Source: Cyclobacteriaceae bacterium (GTDB lineage: Bacteria > Bacteroidota > Bacteroidia > Cytophagales > Cyclobacteriaceae). Taken from it: DNA of 64,000 nt. A program made the position numbers and the translations under genes. How positions within the stretch are numbered: position 1 is the stretch's first letter; every line of letters begins with the position of its first letter. Positions 24,908 to 34,024 of this stretch are shown here, in pieces. The stretch is taken from positions 124,001 through 188,000 of the forward strand of contig JAEUUA010000002.1 of assembly GCA_016787755.1 (NCBI GenBank), given 5' to 3'. The notes under the pieces are model-generated. The model searched no databases and had not been told where the DNA came from. It saw only the letters and a program-made list of their open reading frames with translations.

Positions 24908-24944
24908 AACAGACTCAAAAATAGATAAAGTTTATCTTTGGACA

Positions 24945-26258
24945 GTGAAAGAGAAATTCCTGAAGCATCTTGAAGAACTGAGGATCACTCCAACTGACCG
25001 ATTGCTGCTCGCAATCAGCGGGGGTCACGATTCGATGGTGATGGCTCATTTGTTTCATTCGTGTTCCTTTACAGTAAGTGTTGCTCACGTCAATTTTCAA
25101 TTGAGAGGCGAGGATTCTGATGGGGATGAACGATTCGTGCAGGATTGGTGCTCTCAAAATAAGATTCCTTTTTTTTGTCAACGCGTTGAAACCAATAATT
25201 ATGCCATCGAAAACAAGCTATCTATTCAGATGGCTGCACGGGAGTTGCGGTATGCCTGGTTTGATAAGCTACGCGAACAAAATGGATTTCACTATATAGC
25301 CACAGCACATCATCTGAATGACTCAATTGAGACTGTACTGATTAATTTGGCCCGGGGTACTGGTCTTGAGGGATTGACCGGTATTCCCGCTAAAAGCGGG
25401 AATCTATTCAGACCTCTTCTATTTGCCACCCGAGCTGATATTGAAAACTATGCGGCTCAACAGGAAGTTGCCTGGCGCGAGGACACCAGCAATGCAACTG
25501 ATGATTATCAACGTAACTTTATCAGGCATCATATCATTCCAGGTTTTAAAAAGTTGAATCCTTCCTTTGAAGAAACGACCCAAGAAACGCTATCAAAAAT
25601 TAAGAGCGAGTTCAGTTTGTTGGAACGTGATCTGGACGTGTGGAAGAAAGCCAACCTCATTCATGAAAATCATAAAATTAGAATCAAGAAGATCGGTCTC
25701 AACTATTTAGAGGGAGCTGCCCGGTTATGGCATTGCATCAAAGATTTTGGATTTCGCTTTTCTGTCTGCGAGGACATTATGAAGGCATTGCATGGTCAGT
25801 CGGGCAAGCAGTTTCTTACTCATTCGCATAAGTTGGTTATCGATCGCGATTTTCTTGAATTAACACCCATTCAGGATAACTGGAAGGAAGTGTTGATTGA
25901 CTATGAACAAGAGAATGGAACGTTGGGCCCCTGGTTAATAGAAATTGTAAAGGCAAGCCCGCGTAAGCCATCAAATAATTTAAATGAGGCTAGTGTAGAT
26001 TTAGAAAAATTGGAGTTTCCACTTGTGTGGCGGAAATGGAAGGCAGGTGACTCGTTTTATCCGCTAGGAATGACTCAGCGGAAGAAAATCAGCGATTTAT
26101 TGATTGATCGAAAGGTTTCGCTTGGCGAGAAGGATTCAGTTACCGTGCTTGAGTCGGGTGGAGAGATCGTTTGGGTGGCAGGTCATCGCATTGACAATCG
26201 ATTTCGACTTACAGAATCCACCAGGGCAGTAATTACTTTCTCCATTCGCTATATTTAA
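24945..26258 (+). CDS. tilS: tRNA(Ile)-lysidine synthetase
   Basis: TilS converts C34 of the CAU anticodon of tRNA-Ile to lysidine, using ATP and Lys, so AUA is read as Ile. The 437-residue protein starts with GTG 24945. The PP-loop is SGGHDS (25-30), followed by VAHVNFQLRGEDSDGDE and the ATAHHLNDSIETVLINLARG active-site block. The C-terminal TilS domain (about 360-437) has RKWKAGDSFYPLGM and VWVAGHRIDNRFRL. All motifs are complete. The only oddity is a 9-bp inverted repeat inside the coding region at 25383-25403. Confidence 0.95.
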   Translation: MKEKFLKHLEELRITPTDRLLLAISGGHDSMVMAHLFHSCSFTVSVAHVNFQLRGEDSDGDERFVQDWCSQNKIPFFCQRVETNNYAIENKLSIQMAARELRYAWFDKLREQNGFHYIATAHHLNDSIETVLINLARGTGLEGLTGIPAKSGNLFRPLLFATRADIENYAAQQEVAWREDTSNATDDYQRNFIRHHIIPGFKKLNPSFEETTQETLSKIKSEFSLLERDLDVWKKANLIHENHKIRIKKIGLNYLEGAARLWHCIKDFGFRFSVCEDIMKALHGQSGKQFLTHSHKLVIDRDFLELTPIQDNWKEVLIDYEQENGTLGPWLIEIVKASPRKPSNNLNEASVDLEKLEFPLVWRKWKAGDSFYPLGMTQRKKISDLLIDRKVSLGEKDSVTVLESGGEIVWVAGHRIDNRFRLTESTRAVITFSIRYI

Positions 26259-26335
26259 TAGGTAATACCTTTTACTTTCGTGGTGATGCGTATAAATTTG
26301 CGATTCGATTTTACTTACCTAATCCATCTAATATT

Positions 26336-27265
26336 ATGAAAATAACTGTTGTAGGTGCCGGAAATGTAGGTGCCACGTGTGCTGATGTTCTTGCGTACAA
26401 AGAAATTGCCAATGAGATCGTGCTTGTTGATATCCGTGAAGGTTTTGCTGAAGGCAAGGCTCTTGACATTTGGCAAAAAGCTCCCATTAATTTATATGAT
26501 AGTCGCACCATTGGTTCAACAAACGATTATACTAAAACGGCTGGTTCGGAGGTTGTCGTGATTACCTCCGGATTGCCGCGCAAGCCGGGTATGACACGCG
26601 ATGACTTGATAACCACGAATGCGGGAATTGTAAAATCCGTTACGGAAAATGTTGTGAAGCATTCGCCCAATGCCATCATCATTGTTGTGTCAAATCCATT
26701 AGATGTAATGACCTATCAGGCTCATATCACGTCAAAATTGCCGCGCACCCGTGTAATGGGTATGGCGGGTATTTTAGATACGGCACGTTATCGTGCTTTT
26801 TTAGCGGAGGCATTAAATGTTTCTCCAAAAGATATTCAAGCTCTTTTATTGGGTGGTCATGGTGATACCATGGTTCCTCTCCCAAGATACACTACGGTGG
26901 CTGGTATTCCGGTAACGGAATTAATAAGCAAGGACAAATTGAATGCGATCATTGAACGCACAAAAGTGGGTGGTGGCGAGTTAGTTAAATTGATGGGTAC
27001 GTCAGCGTGGTATGCGCCAGGGTCAGCTGCTGCACAAATGGTGGAAGCGATTGTAAAAGATCAAAAAAGAGTGTTACCGGTTTGTATGCAATTGGATGGA
27101 GAATACGGAATCAAAAATTGCTACCTCGGAGTTCCGGTGATACTGGGTAAAAATGGAATTGAAAAAGTGATTGAACTGGATTTGAACAGTGATGAAAAAG
27201 CCTTGTTAGAAACCAGTCGCGTGCATGTGAAAGAAGTGATGGATGTGTTAGATAAGTTGGGGTAG
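26336..27265 (+). CDS. mdh: Malate dehydrogenase (LDH-like class)
   Basis: The enzyme interconverts malate and oxaloacetate with NAD in the TCA cycle. The 309-residue protein has GAGNVG at 7-12, Asp32 of the NAD-specific VDI strand, substrate-binding Arg82 and Arg88 (LPRKPGMTRDD), Asp149/Arg151, and catalytic His175 in GGHGDTMVP. The double-Arg mobile loop identifies malate rather than lactate as the substrate. It is a single-gene unit, with a strong terminator 25 bases downstream. Confidence 0.97.
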   Translation: MKITVVGAGNVGATCADVLAYKEIANEIVLVDIREGFAEGKALDIWQKAPINLYDSRTIGSTNDYTKTAGSEVVVITSGLPRKPGMTRDDLITTNAGIVKSVTENVVKHSPNAIIIVVSNPLDVMTYQAHITSKLPRTRVMGMAGILDTARYRAFLAEALNVSPKDIQALLLGGHGDTMVPLPRYTTVAGIPVTELISKDKLNAIIERTKVGGGELVKLMGTSAWYAPGSAAAQMVEAIVKDQKRVLPVCMQLDGEYGIKNCYLGVPVILGKNGIEKVIELDLNSDEKALLETSRVHVKEVMDVLDKLG

Positions 27266-27290
27266 GAAAGGAGATCAATACGCATTTGAA

Positions 27291-27316
27291 AAGCCAGGTG
27301 AAATCCTGGCTTTTTT
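27291..27316 (+). terminator. Rho-independent terminator of mdh
   Basis: AAGCCAGG / CCTGGCTT form an 8-bp perfect stem around a 6-base loop, followed by TTTT. Confidence 0.92.
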
Positions 27317-27424
27317 GTTTAGGTGGTTATCGGGTGGGGCTCTCAATAACAACAATTTTTTGCAACGTAATTATAAAAGATTTCAGATCTGCTTTGTTTT
27401 CAGTTTCCTCTTGTTCACCCCATA

Positions 27425-28000
27425 TCAAATCAACAGGATTTTTTGATTTGCCACGTTAGCGTAAATCCATGCCACTTCGGCATGCTGCAGGGTTGAATAT
27501 TTTGTATAATCTTTAATCCTATAATCAAAACTATGGATGGATTCAAAGGAGATTTCGGTTGAATAGGGAATGATGTAGTATCGATAGGTAGTCACCACCA
27601 TCTTCTTTCCTTCTTTGTCAAACACCGTTTTAATAGATGGCATAAATGCACAGAAAATAAACACACATAAACCTGCAGCCAATATGAAAAAGAAGCTCAA
27701 ACGAGGTAATACCTTTCTTGTGATCGGAATAATTACTAACACAAGCATAAATACACCAACACCTAACAATGCCAGAACGCCATAGCTAAAAAACCGCGTT
27801 AGTATGGTAGCGTCTGGTGTGGTGTGAATAATCAGATCATCACTCGTGATAAACGCATCCGTAAATGCCAGGTAATGATTTTGAAAGGGGATTAATGGGC
27901 GTGTAAGTGAATCGGTCGGATATAGTACATGAAAAGTGAAGGGAAGAAAGAAATTAATGAAGAGGAGCAACGCTACGGCAGTGCCAACTCGGATAAGCAA
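27425..28000 (-). CDS. Uncharacterised membrane protein
   Basis: I do not recognise this 191-residue protein. It has hydrophobic segments at about residues 4-28, 70-94 and 100-122. The extracytoplasmic loop (about 30-68) is rich in Thr and Asp. The C-terminal about 65 residues are soluble, with an ISFESIHSFDYRIKDYTKY segment that resembles PH-like or YcxB-like tails of small membrane proteins, but this is weak. It starts eight bases after the end of the zinc-knuckle methyltransferase gene, so the two are probably one transcript. The codon choice looks ordinary for the region. Confidence 0.68.
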   Translation of the reverse strand: MLIRVGTAVALLLFINFFLPFTFHVLYPTDSLTRPLIPFQNHYLAFTDAFITSDDLIIHTTPDATILTRFFSYGVLALLGVGVFMLVLVIIPITRKVLPRLSFFFILAAGLCVFIFCAFMPSIKTVFDKEGKKMVVTTYRYYIIPYSTEISFESIHSFDYRIKDYTKYSTLQHAEVAWIYANVANQKILLI

Positions 28001-28008
28001 CCACAGGT

Positions 28009-28794
28009 TTACTTAGGATCAGGCTTTTTCTTTCTCCCCAGGTATAGTATTTCACTCTTTTGGAGTCCATACCGTTTAGCAATTTTATCAGGCAGTAGCA
28101 AAACAAAATCGTTTTCCTCAGCATTTAACCCTGAGCGTTGAATACGGTGGGCATAATCTTTTCCGAACTTGCGCACATGATCATCTTGACCAAAGACTTT
28201 TTCGCGATCGCGCGGATTGGTGATGGAAGCATCCTCGAACGTTACTTCAGGAACAGGATCGAAGAACGGTACTTGCATGATTGCCCACCCTCCCGGTTTT
28301 AACACCCGATTGATTTCACTCATCGCTTTAATATCGTCCGCAACATGTTCCAGCACATGGTTGCATAGCACGACATCAAAATGATTTTCTGGAAAAGGGA
28401 TTTGATGAATATCCATCTTCACTTTTGCGAGTGGGGATTCAATGTCAGCAGTAATGTATTTCTCGCCATGTTGCTTTTCAAATCGTCTCATGAAGCAGGG
28501 CTCAGGTGCGATGTGTAGCACATCCAGTTTAGCTGTGAAGAAATTAGTTTTCTCCTTTAAGTAAAGCCAGATTAACCGATGTCTTTCTAAACTCAAACAA
28601 TGTAGGCAAAGTGCATTGGGTCTGGGATTAATTCGCCCGTAGGGCAGAAACTTGCTGTAGCTGTGGTTACATACAGGGCATTCAACATTATTTCCCCTGT
28701 AAAAAATTCCCATCACCTTCAGTCCTAGACCACTCAATCGTTGCAGGTATTTACGAGGAACATAACGAATCAAAAATGCAATTACGCTTTTCAT
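28009..28794 (-). CDS. Class I SAM-dependent methyltransferase with N-terminal zinc knuckle
   Basis: The protein is 261 residues when started at ATG 28794 (MKSVIAFLI). A TTG nine bases upstream falls in the -7 promoter box and is not credible. It has an N-terminal pair of CxxC motifs, CPVCN near residue 39 and CLHC near 63. Then comes a methyltransferase fold: VLHIAPEPCFMRRF, an acidic ITADIESPLAK strand, the VLCNHVLEHVADDIKAM post-motif and a final VLKPGGWAIMQVPF. The arrangement resembles glycan- or surface-linked methyltransferases with a Cys cluster. The substrate is unknown. It is followed eight bases later by a membrane protein gene. Confidence 0.88.
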   Translation of the reverse strand: MKSVIAFLIRYVPRKYLQRLSGLGLKVMGIFYRGNNVECPVCNHSYSKFLPYGRINPRPNALCLHCLSLERHRLIWLYLKEKTNFFTAKLDVLHIAPEPCFMRRFEKQHGEKYITADIESPLAKVKMDIHQIPFPENHFDVVLCNHVLEHVADDIKAMSEINRVLKPGGWAIMQVPFFDPVPEVTFEDASITNPRDREKVFGQDDHVRKFGKDYAHRIQRSGLNAEENDFVLLLPDKIAKRYGLQKSEILYLGRKKKPDPK

Positions 28795-28799
28795 AAACG

Positions 28800-28832
28800 G
28801 CAAAGATACTATCTAATTGGCTGTATTTTCAA
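28800..28832 (-). promoter_or_regulatory. Bacteroidota-type promoter of the methyltransferase gene
   Basis: On the minus strand TTG, a 21-base spacer and TATCTTTG end six bases before ATG 28794. The transcript should start at or very near the ATG, so the mRNA is probably leaderless. Confidence 0.6.
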
Positions 28833-28948
28833 TTGTAATATCAGGCAAGTTTTCAACCTTATTAGGCGGCATGTTCATTAAAAAAACTATCTTGCCTACC
28901 AGTCAATTCTGAACGTTATTATGATTGGCTATTACAAACCTACCCTGA

Positions 28949-29605
28949 ATGAATGTGATCAGCATGGCATCAACCTACCCTGTTCTGTCCGATCAGTCAA
29001 TTGATTTAAGTAGGATCAAGCAAAAAGCAGTAATAAAATATATCCATACAAATGGTTTGCTACACCTTAATGATTTTGCCCGCCTCAGTCATTCTTGTTC
29101 AGCAGAAGGTGAGGCGAAAGACTATCATCGTCATGTAAAAGTATTTGAGTTTAAGGATTGTATAGAAAAGGTTTGGGAGGCGTATAAAACCATCGGTCCG
29201 GCAGAAACCTGCAAAGGCTCCTTGTTGGGATTTGGCCTACAGTATTCAAGAAACAATCACAAAATTACCTATCACGAAGATGATCATGGAGAAATCGAGG
29301 TGGGTCAAATCATTATTTTGAATTTGAGATTGCTTTGGAACATGATAAGTCTGGCCGTTGGGCACGAGATTACGGAGGTGAATGAAACAGAGAAGTATAT
29401 TAAGATGTGCTATCTGGAAGGTGGGGCCTCACAAGGATTTCAGTTCATTCGCTTGAAGCAAAAGGAAGATAGATGCACTAACGTAATTCACGAAACATTT
29501 TATAAAAGTCATTCTGACTTTCGCGACAAGCGGTTATACCCGTTCCTACATGGGCAGGTTATTAGCGAGTTTCATAAGAATGTTCTGAAGAAATTGGCAC
29601 GTTGA
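28949..29605 (+). CDS. Uncharacterised protein, possible START/SRPBCC-type fold
   Basis: The 218-residue protein is not confidently assigned. From about residue 75 it has alternating strands: KGSLLGFGLQYSRN, EVGQIIILNLRLLW, HEITEVNETEKYIKMCYLEG, then an aromatic strand and HETFYKSHSDFRDKRLYPFL. The pattern is like DUF1990/START-like lipid-binding proteins, with a long C-terminal helix. There is no signal peptide or membrane span, so it is probably cytoplasmic. ATG 28949 is the first credible start. It is divergent from the methyltransferase gene at 28009-28794, sharing 154 bases of control region. Confidence 0.6.
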   Translation: MNVISMASTYPVLSDQSIDLSRIKQKAVIKYIHTNGLLHLNDFARLSHSCSAEGEAKDYHRHVKVFEFKDCIEKVWEAYKTIGPAETCKGSLLGFGLQYSRNNHKITYHEDDHGEIEVGQIIILNLRLLWNMISLAVGHEITEVNETEKYIKMCYLEGGASQGFQFIRLKQKEDRCTNVIHETFYKSHSDFRDKRLYPFLHGQVISEFHKNVLKKLAR

Positions 29606-29799
29606 CCGATTGACCAACTAAAAATAGCCTACCGATGAAATTTTGTTGACTTCTCATTGTCAGCTGCCTTTTTTCAAGTTTTAACTTTTTCCATTTATCC
29701 TAAAACTATTTTAGTTAATCCTGCATCTTTATAGTGCATTTGCAGGGAATAATGGAAAATTGATCGCTTTCTGTGGCCGAAACCTTACTTACTATAGCT

Positions 29800-30402
29800 A
29801 TGATGCATTCGGATACCCTCGTGAGTCGGGCCCGCGAAGGGGATAAGAATGCCCAGGGAAAACTGGTGCAGCTTTGGTACAAGCGTATTTATAATTTCTC
29901 GTATAAGTTCTTTTTTGATCATGACATGGCCATGGAGGTATCTCAAAAGACCTTTATAAGCATGTATAAAAACATGGAAGGGTTACAGGAGATTACCCGA
30001 TTTAAATCCTGGCTTTATACCATTGCTGTGAATCAGTGTCGGGAGGAATTGAGAAAAAAGAAAACCAGACGGTCCGTTTCCTTGCATGACCTCCGACCGG
30101 GCGAACATGAAGAAAGTTATCGCTGGGAAGCAAGCAGTAGCCGGAGTGAGAATCCGGAGAAACAATTAAGGCAATCGGAACTTTCAGATTTGCTACAGCA
30201 ATGCCTGATGGAACTGAGTGACGAACAGCGCGAAGTGGTGATAATGAAAGAGTATGAAGGACTGAAGTTTCGAGAGATTGCAGAAGCCCTGCAAATTTCG
30301 GAGAACACGGTGAAAAGCAGAATGTATTATGGGTTGGATGGGCTGAAGAAAATTTTAGAGAGCAAGAATATTACGAAAGAAACAATTGGTTATGAATTAT
30401 AA
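29800..30402 (+). CDS. ECF-type RNA polymerase sigma factor (second)
   Basis: The frame is open from GTG 29773, but the ATG pair at 29800/29803 gives the usual ECF start, MMHSDTLVSRAREGDKNAQG, so a 200-residue product is chosen. Region 2 is at about residues 12-80 (FFFDHDMAMEVSQKTFISMY, then TRFKSWLYTIAVNQCREEL). Region 4 is at about 135-185 (LSDEQREVVIMKEYEGLKF, then ENTVKSRMYYGLDGLK). It is followed, with an 11-base overlap, by a membrane anti-sigma gene and then an unknown secreted protein. This sigma factor has no promoter like that of the first ECF pair in front of it. Confidence 0.93.
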   Translation: MMHSDTLVSRAREGDKNAQGKLVQLWYKRIYNFSYKFFFDHDMAMEVSQKTFISMYKNMEGLQEITRFKSWLYTIAVNQCREELRKKKTRRSVSLHDLRPGEHEESYRWEASSSRSENPEKQLRQSELSDLLQQCLMELSDEQREVVIMKEYEGLKFREIAEALQISENTVKSRMYYGLDGLKKILESKNITKETIGYEL

Positions 30403-31249
30403 ACCGGACGAAAGCACCCTGATAGCTTACCTATATGGGGAGTTGGATGCGAAGAATGTAGAAAAGGTACAGGAATATCTCGATCGTAATCCTGCGGTAT
30501 TAAAAAAGCTTCAAGGGTTGAGTGAGGTTAGAAGTGTACTGAGTCATGCAGGTGATCAGGAAGTTATTGCCCCACCGATCTTTATGGATTCTACAAATCA
30601 TGCTTCCCGGTTCTGGGAAAGTGGGTATTTTAAAACTGTGATGAGCATAGCGGCTTCCATTCTTTTTTTACTCGTGGCTGCACAGTTAATTGGGCCTGAG
30701 ATTTCGTATTCGGGTGGCGAGCTTCGTATTAGTTTTAATCGCGATAAGCAAATTGAAAAACCGATTGAACAGGTTGCCGTACCAACGCTATCATCATCCG
30801 AAGTTCAGGATATGATCAACACGTCTTTGGTAAAAAACAATGAACAGATTTCTTCGGAGTGGGAAAGAAATAACAGGAAGTTGCAAGCTTCTCTTAAAAA
30901 TAGTTTAACCACCAATTCTGAAAAAATTGATGAACTGATGAAGGTGGCTTCACAAGCATCGCAAGAACAAGTACGAACTTTTGTTGCCAGCCTGCAGCAG
31001 GACAATCTTCAACTTATGAAAGATTACTTGCAACTTTCGGCTAAAGATCAAAAGACGTATGTGGAGAGTTTGTTGGTGGATTTTTCTAAATATCTACAAG
31101 AACAACGTAAGCAAGACCTGGTCTTATTCCAAACTCGCATGAGTAGTATTGAAAAGAACACCGATCAGTTCAAGCAAGAAACAGAGCAAATTTTAGCAAA
31201 TATTATCTCCAATCCGGAGGGTGTTTTAAAAAGAGTAAATAACTATTAA
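30392..31249 (+). CDS. Putative anti-sigma factor with long periplasmic coiled coil
   Basis: The frame is open from TTG 30386, but ATG 30392 is the better start and overlaps the sigma stop by 11 bases, so translation is coupled. The 285-residue product begins with an anti-sigma-like DESTLIAYLYGELDAKNVEKVQ (about residues 5-26, shown only by its key residues Asp, Glu and Leu). It has one membrane span at about 78-97 (MSIAASILFLLVAAQL). A periplasmic region of about 170 residues is strongly predicted to be a heptad coiled coil (LKNSLTTNSEKIDELMKVAS and later repeats of the same pattern). There are no zinc ligands. The extended coiled coil is unusual and could sense a periplasmic partner. Confidence 0.78.
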   Translation: MNYKPDESTLIAYLYGELDAKNVEKVQEYLDRNPAVLKKLQGLSEVRSVLSHAGDQEVIAPPIFMDSTNHASRFWESGYFKTVMSIAASILFLLVAAQLIGPEISYSGGELRISFNRDKQIEKPIEQVAVPTLSSSEVQDMINTSLVKNNEQISSEWERNNRKLQASLKNSLTTNSEKIDELMKVASQASQEQVRTFVASLQQDNLQLMKDYLQLSAKDQKTYVESLLVDFSKYLQEQRKQDLVLFQTRMSSIEKNTDQFKQETEQILANIISNPEGVLKRVNNY

Positions 31250-31260
31250 AATAATTTGAT

Positions 31261-32454
31261 ATGAGCAGAGCGGGGATTTTAATAATGATGGGACTAATGG
31301 TTCTTGGAACCTATGGTGCAGAAGCACAAAAGAAGATAGATGAGGAACGTATGTTGCGTGATATGGAAGTGACCGAAAATATCTTAAGCACTCTTGTTAA
31401 ACAGCAATTTGATAAACGCTCCTTTTTTCCAATGGAAATTAAAGCTGAGTACCGCGAAGGACTTGGTGTAACCTTCCGATTGCCGTACGAATTTAACGGC
31501 CCAATGATTTGGAGCATGGGCAACGCCCCTGATATGACCGTATTGGATGGTCGCGGTTTTAATTATTCGTTTGAATTTCCAGACGAACCAGCCGATATTG
31601 CCCGGGTGTATGATGGCCAGGGAAGAATAACCACTGAAACTATTCAAGGTTTAAAATCTACCCGGTCCCGCAAGGTAAATGCAGATAGTATTCGTGAAGC
31701 TACTACGTCAAAAACAATTAATGCGTGCAAGCTTTTTTTAGCCGATTATGGTGATTTATTAACGCAACTATCTCCGAACGAAAAAATAATGATTACTAAT
31801 CGGGGAGATGGAGATCGTATTTGGTATGGTGCTTTTGTGAATGCTGCCCGCCCCAGTTATGTATCCGTGGAGGCATCCAAAGGCGACATCACGCAACTGA
31901 AGCAGGGAAAAATGACCCGCGATCAGTTCATGAAATCCATTAAGGTAATTAATAGCGTAATGGATGATGAGCTGCAACCTGATTTGGAATTGCTATCCAG
32001 CATCTTTAATCGCTTGTATCGAAAAGATCTTTCTAAAACGTATTTCACAGAAGAAAACATTTATTACGAAAAGTTAAAAGATTACGGAGTGATCTATTAC
32101 ATGCAGGTATATTCCAGCAATCAGATTGATTATAACAGACGGTGGGTAATGCCAACCCTTGGCTTAGAAGGGTTAACAACCGAAGAACGTGACAAGAAGG
32201 TTAAAGAATTGTATCCTCAATTTGAGAAAGACTTTAAAGCAGACATTTTAGAGTACGGCCGTACGGTAAAAAGTTTGACACCTGAAGAACTTCTGGTATT
32301 TAACGTTCGGTTAACAAAGTGCGATGGTTGTGGAATTCCGACATCACTTGAGTTTTTAATAAAAGCTGATGTACTGAAAGAGTATGCTTCAGGCAAATTG
32401 ACCAAGGACGCGGCCCTTGCAAAAATGACTGTAAAGAAGTCGGGCAACCAATAA
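31261..32454 (+). CDS. Uncharacterised secreted protein in the sigma/anti-sigma operon
   Basis: I do not recognise the family of this 397-residue protein. It has a signal peptide (about 1-22, ending GAEAQ) and is probably periplasmic or lipid-free surface-exposed. Two blocks stand out. One is FFPMEIKAEYREGLGVTFRL near residues 55-75, followed by an aromatic stretch. The other is a C-terminal CDGCG motif near residue 358 that could bind metal or form a disulfide. The gene starts 11 bases after the coiled-coil anti-sigma gene and ends at a strong terminator. It is therefore the third member of the sigma operon, and is a plausible signal receptor or target; this is inference from position alone. 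Confidence 0.78.
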   Translation: MSRAGILIMMGLMVLGTYGAEAQKKIDEERMLRDMEVTENILSTLVKQQFDKRSFFPMEIKAEYREGLGVTFRLPYEFNGPMIWSMGNAPDMTVLDGRGFNYSFEFPDEPADIARVYDGQGRITTETIQGLKSTRSRKVNADSIREATTSKTINACKLFLADYGDLLTQLSPNEKIMITNRGDGDRIWYGAFVNAARPSYVSVEASKGDITQLKQGKMTRDQFMKSIKVINSVMDDELQPDLELLSSIFNRLYRKDLSKTYFTEENIYYEKLKDYGVIYYMQVYSSNQIDYNRRWVMPTLGLEGLTTEERDKKVKELYPQFEKDFKADILEYGRTVKSLTPEELLVFNVRLTKCDGCGIPTSLEFLIKADVLKEYASGKLTKDAALAKMTVKKSGNQ

Positions 32455-32459
32455 TTGTA

Positions 32460-32498
32460 GAGGTGAAAGGAATTCTAAGCCTTTCACCTCCTTTTTTT
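32460..32498 (+). terminator. Rho-independent terminator of the second sigma operon
   Basis: GAGGTGAAAGG / CCTTTCACCTC form an 11-bp perfect stem with a 9-base loop, followed by C and seven T. It begins six bases after the last stop codon of the operon. Confidence 0.95.
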
Positions 32499-32695
32499 GC
32501 CTTTCTTATTTTAATGTACATTATCTGTAACCCAAAAGCGGAGTTGCGAGTACATAGTTTTGGGATTTGTACCACAGTGAATAGAGCCATACTAAGTTTG
32601 TCTTTTTTGAGTTATAGTAGACTACTGTTCACGGTGTTCAAATTTGAGTACTAAGATTAATAGCCGCACTAAACGTAAACGATTAAAATAATAGC

Positions 32696-34021
32696 ATGAG
32701 AAGAAATATACTCATAGGAGCAGGAGTAGTTGGCGTGTTGTTGATTGGTTATTTTATTTTAAGTGGAAATAAGGATGGCGAGGCAGCTTCCATTATGGCG
32801 ACTGTAAATCGAGGACAATTTCGGGTAGACATTGAGACCACCGGAGAATTAGAAGCCAAGAACTCGGTAAAGATCCAAGGACCTAGTCAATTGCGAAATT
32901 TTCAAATTTGGGAAGTAACTATTCAAAATATTGTTAATGAAGGTACTGTTGTAAAAAAGGGTGACTGGGTAGCTACATTAGATCGCTCCGACTTTCAGAC
33001 AAAATTTATGGCGAAACAAATTGAGTTGGACAAAGCCAATTCAAAATTCAATCAAACTCAATTAGATACAACCCTTCAGTTACGCCAGTCGCGCGATGAA
33101 CTTATTAATTTAAACTATGCAGTGGAAGAAACGGGTATCGTATTGGAGCAATCCAAGTTTGAGCCACCCGCCACGATAAAACAGGCTGAGATAAATATGG
33201 AGAAAGCCAAACGCACGTATCAGCAAGCCGTAGAAAACTATAAAATCAAGAAAAACCAGAATATAGAAAAGATGCGCGAGGTAAATGCAGAACTGCGCAA
33301 AGTACAATCTGAGTATGATGGCATGACCAAGGTACTTGAATCGTTTAATGTGCTGGCTCCAGAACCGGGTATGGTAATTTATCACAGAGGTTGGGATGGC
33401 AAACCGATCAAGTCGGGTTCACGCGTTCAAATGTGGGATCCTACCGTTGCCACCCTGCCAGATTTAACCACAATGATGTCAAAAACCTTTGTGAATGAAG
33501 TGGACGTTCGGAAAGTTGAAAAAGGTCAACTTGTTGAAGTTGGATTAGATGCTTACCCTGAAAAAAAACTAACAGGCCTGGTAAGAAGTGTCGCCAATGT
33601 TGGTGAGCAACGCCCTAATTCAGACGCAAAAGTATTTGAGGTAATGATTGAGATCAATGGTACCGATCCGACCTTGCGCCCTTCTATGACAACCAGTAAT
33701 AAAATTGTGGCCGAAGTTCAGGATAGTGTGTTATATGTTCCTCTCGAAAGTTTACATACACAGGCAGATACAATCACCTATGTGTTTAAGAAAGATGGAA
33801 TTAAAACCACAAAGCAAGAAGTGATTGTAGGTGCCACCAATGCAAATAGCGCAATCATCCTTGGAGGAATTGATGTTTCAGATAAGATTTATCTCTCGAT
33901 ACCTCCTGGGCTGGGTGACCAAAAAATACAATTGCTGCCGCAAATGGCGGGTAAACGGGGTAAGAAAGAGGAACAGGCTACTCCAGTGGCAAAAGTATTG
34001 TCTCGGGCTACAAGAAATTAA
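32696..34021 (+). CDS. HlyD/MFP-type periplasmic adaptor protein
   Basis: The 441-residue protein has an N-terminal membrane anchor (about 5-22) and then the lipoyl/barrel-sandwich strand DIETTGELEAKNSVKIQG near 48-65. A long alpha-helical hairpin of about 100 residues follows (about 95-220), then the second half of the sandwich, beta-barrel and C-terminal domains (about 255-410). This is the adaptor that links an inner-membrane transporter to a TolC channel. A permease and a TolC-type gene follow on the same strand, so the three form an export complex. There are 241 bases upstream, 198 of them beyond the previous terminator, with no gene. Confidence 0.92.
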   Translation: MRRNILIGAGVVGVLLIGYFILSGNKDGEAASIMATVNRGQFRVDIETTGELEAKNSVKIQGPSQLRNFQIWEVTIQNIVNEGTVVKKGDWVATLDRSDFQTKFMAKQIELDKANSKFNQTQLDTTLQLRQSRDELINLNYAVEETGIVLEQSKFEPPATIKQAEINMEKAKRTYQQAVENYKIKKNQNIEKMREVNAELRKVQSEYDGMTKVLESFNVLAPEPGMVIYHRGWDGKPIKSGSRVQMWDPTVATLPDLTTMMSKTFVNEVDVRKVEKGQLVEVGLDAYPEKKLTGLVRSVANVGEQRPNSDAKVFEVMIEINGTDPTLRPSMTTSNKIVAEVQDSVLYVPLESLHTQADTITYVFKKDGIKTTKQEVIVGATNANSAIILGGIDVSDKIYLSIPPGLGDQKIQLLPQMAGKRGKKEEQATPVAKVLSRATRN

Positions 34022-34024
34022 TCA

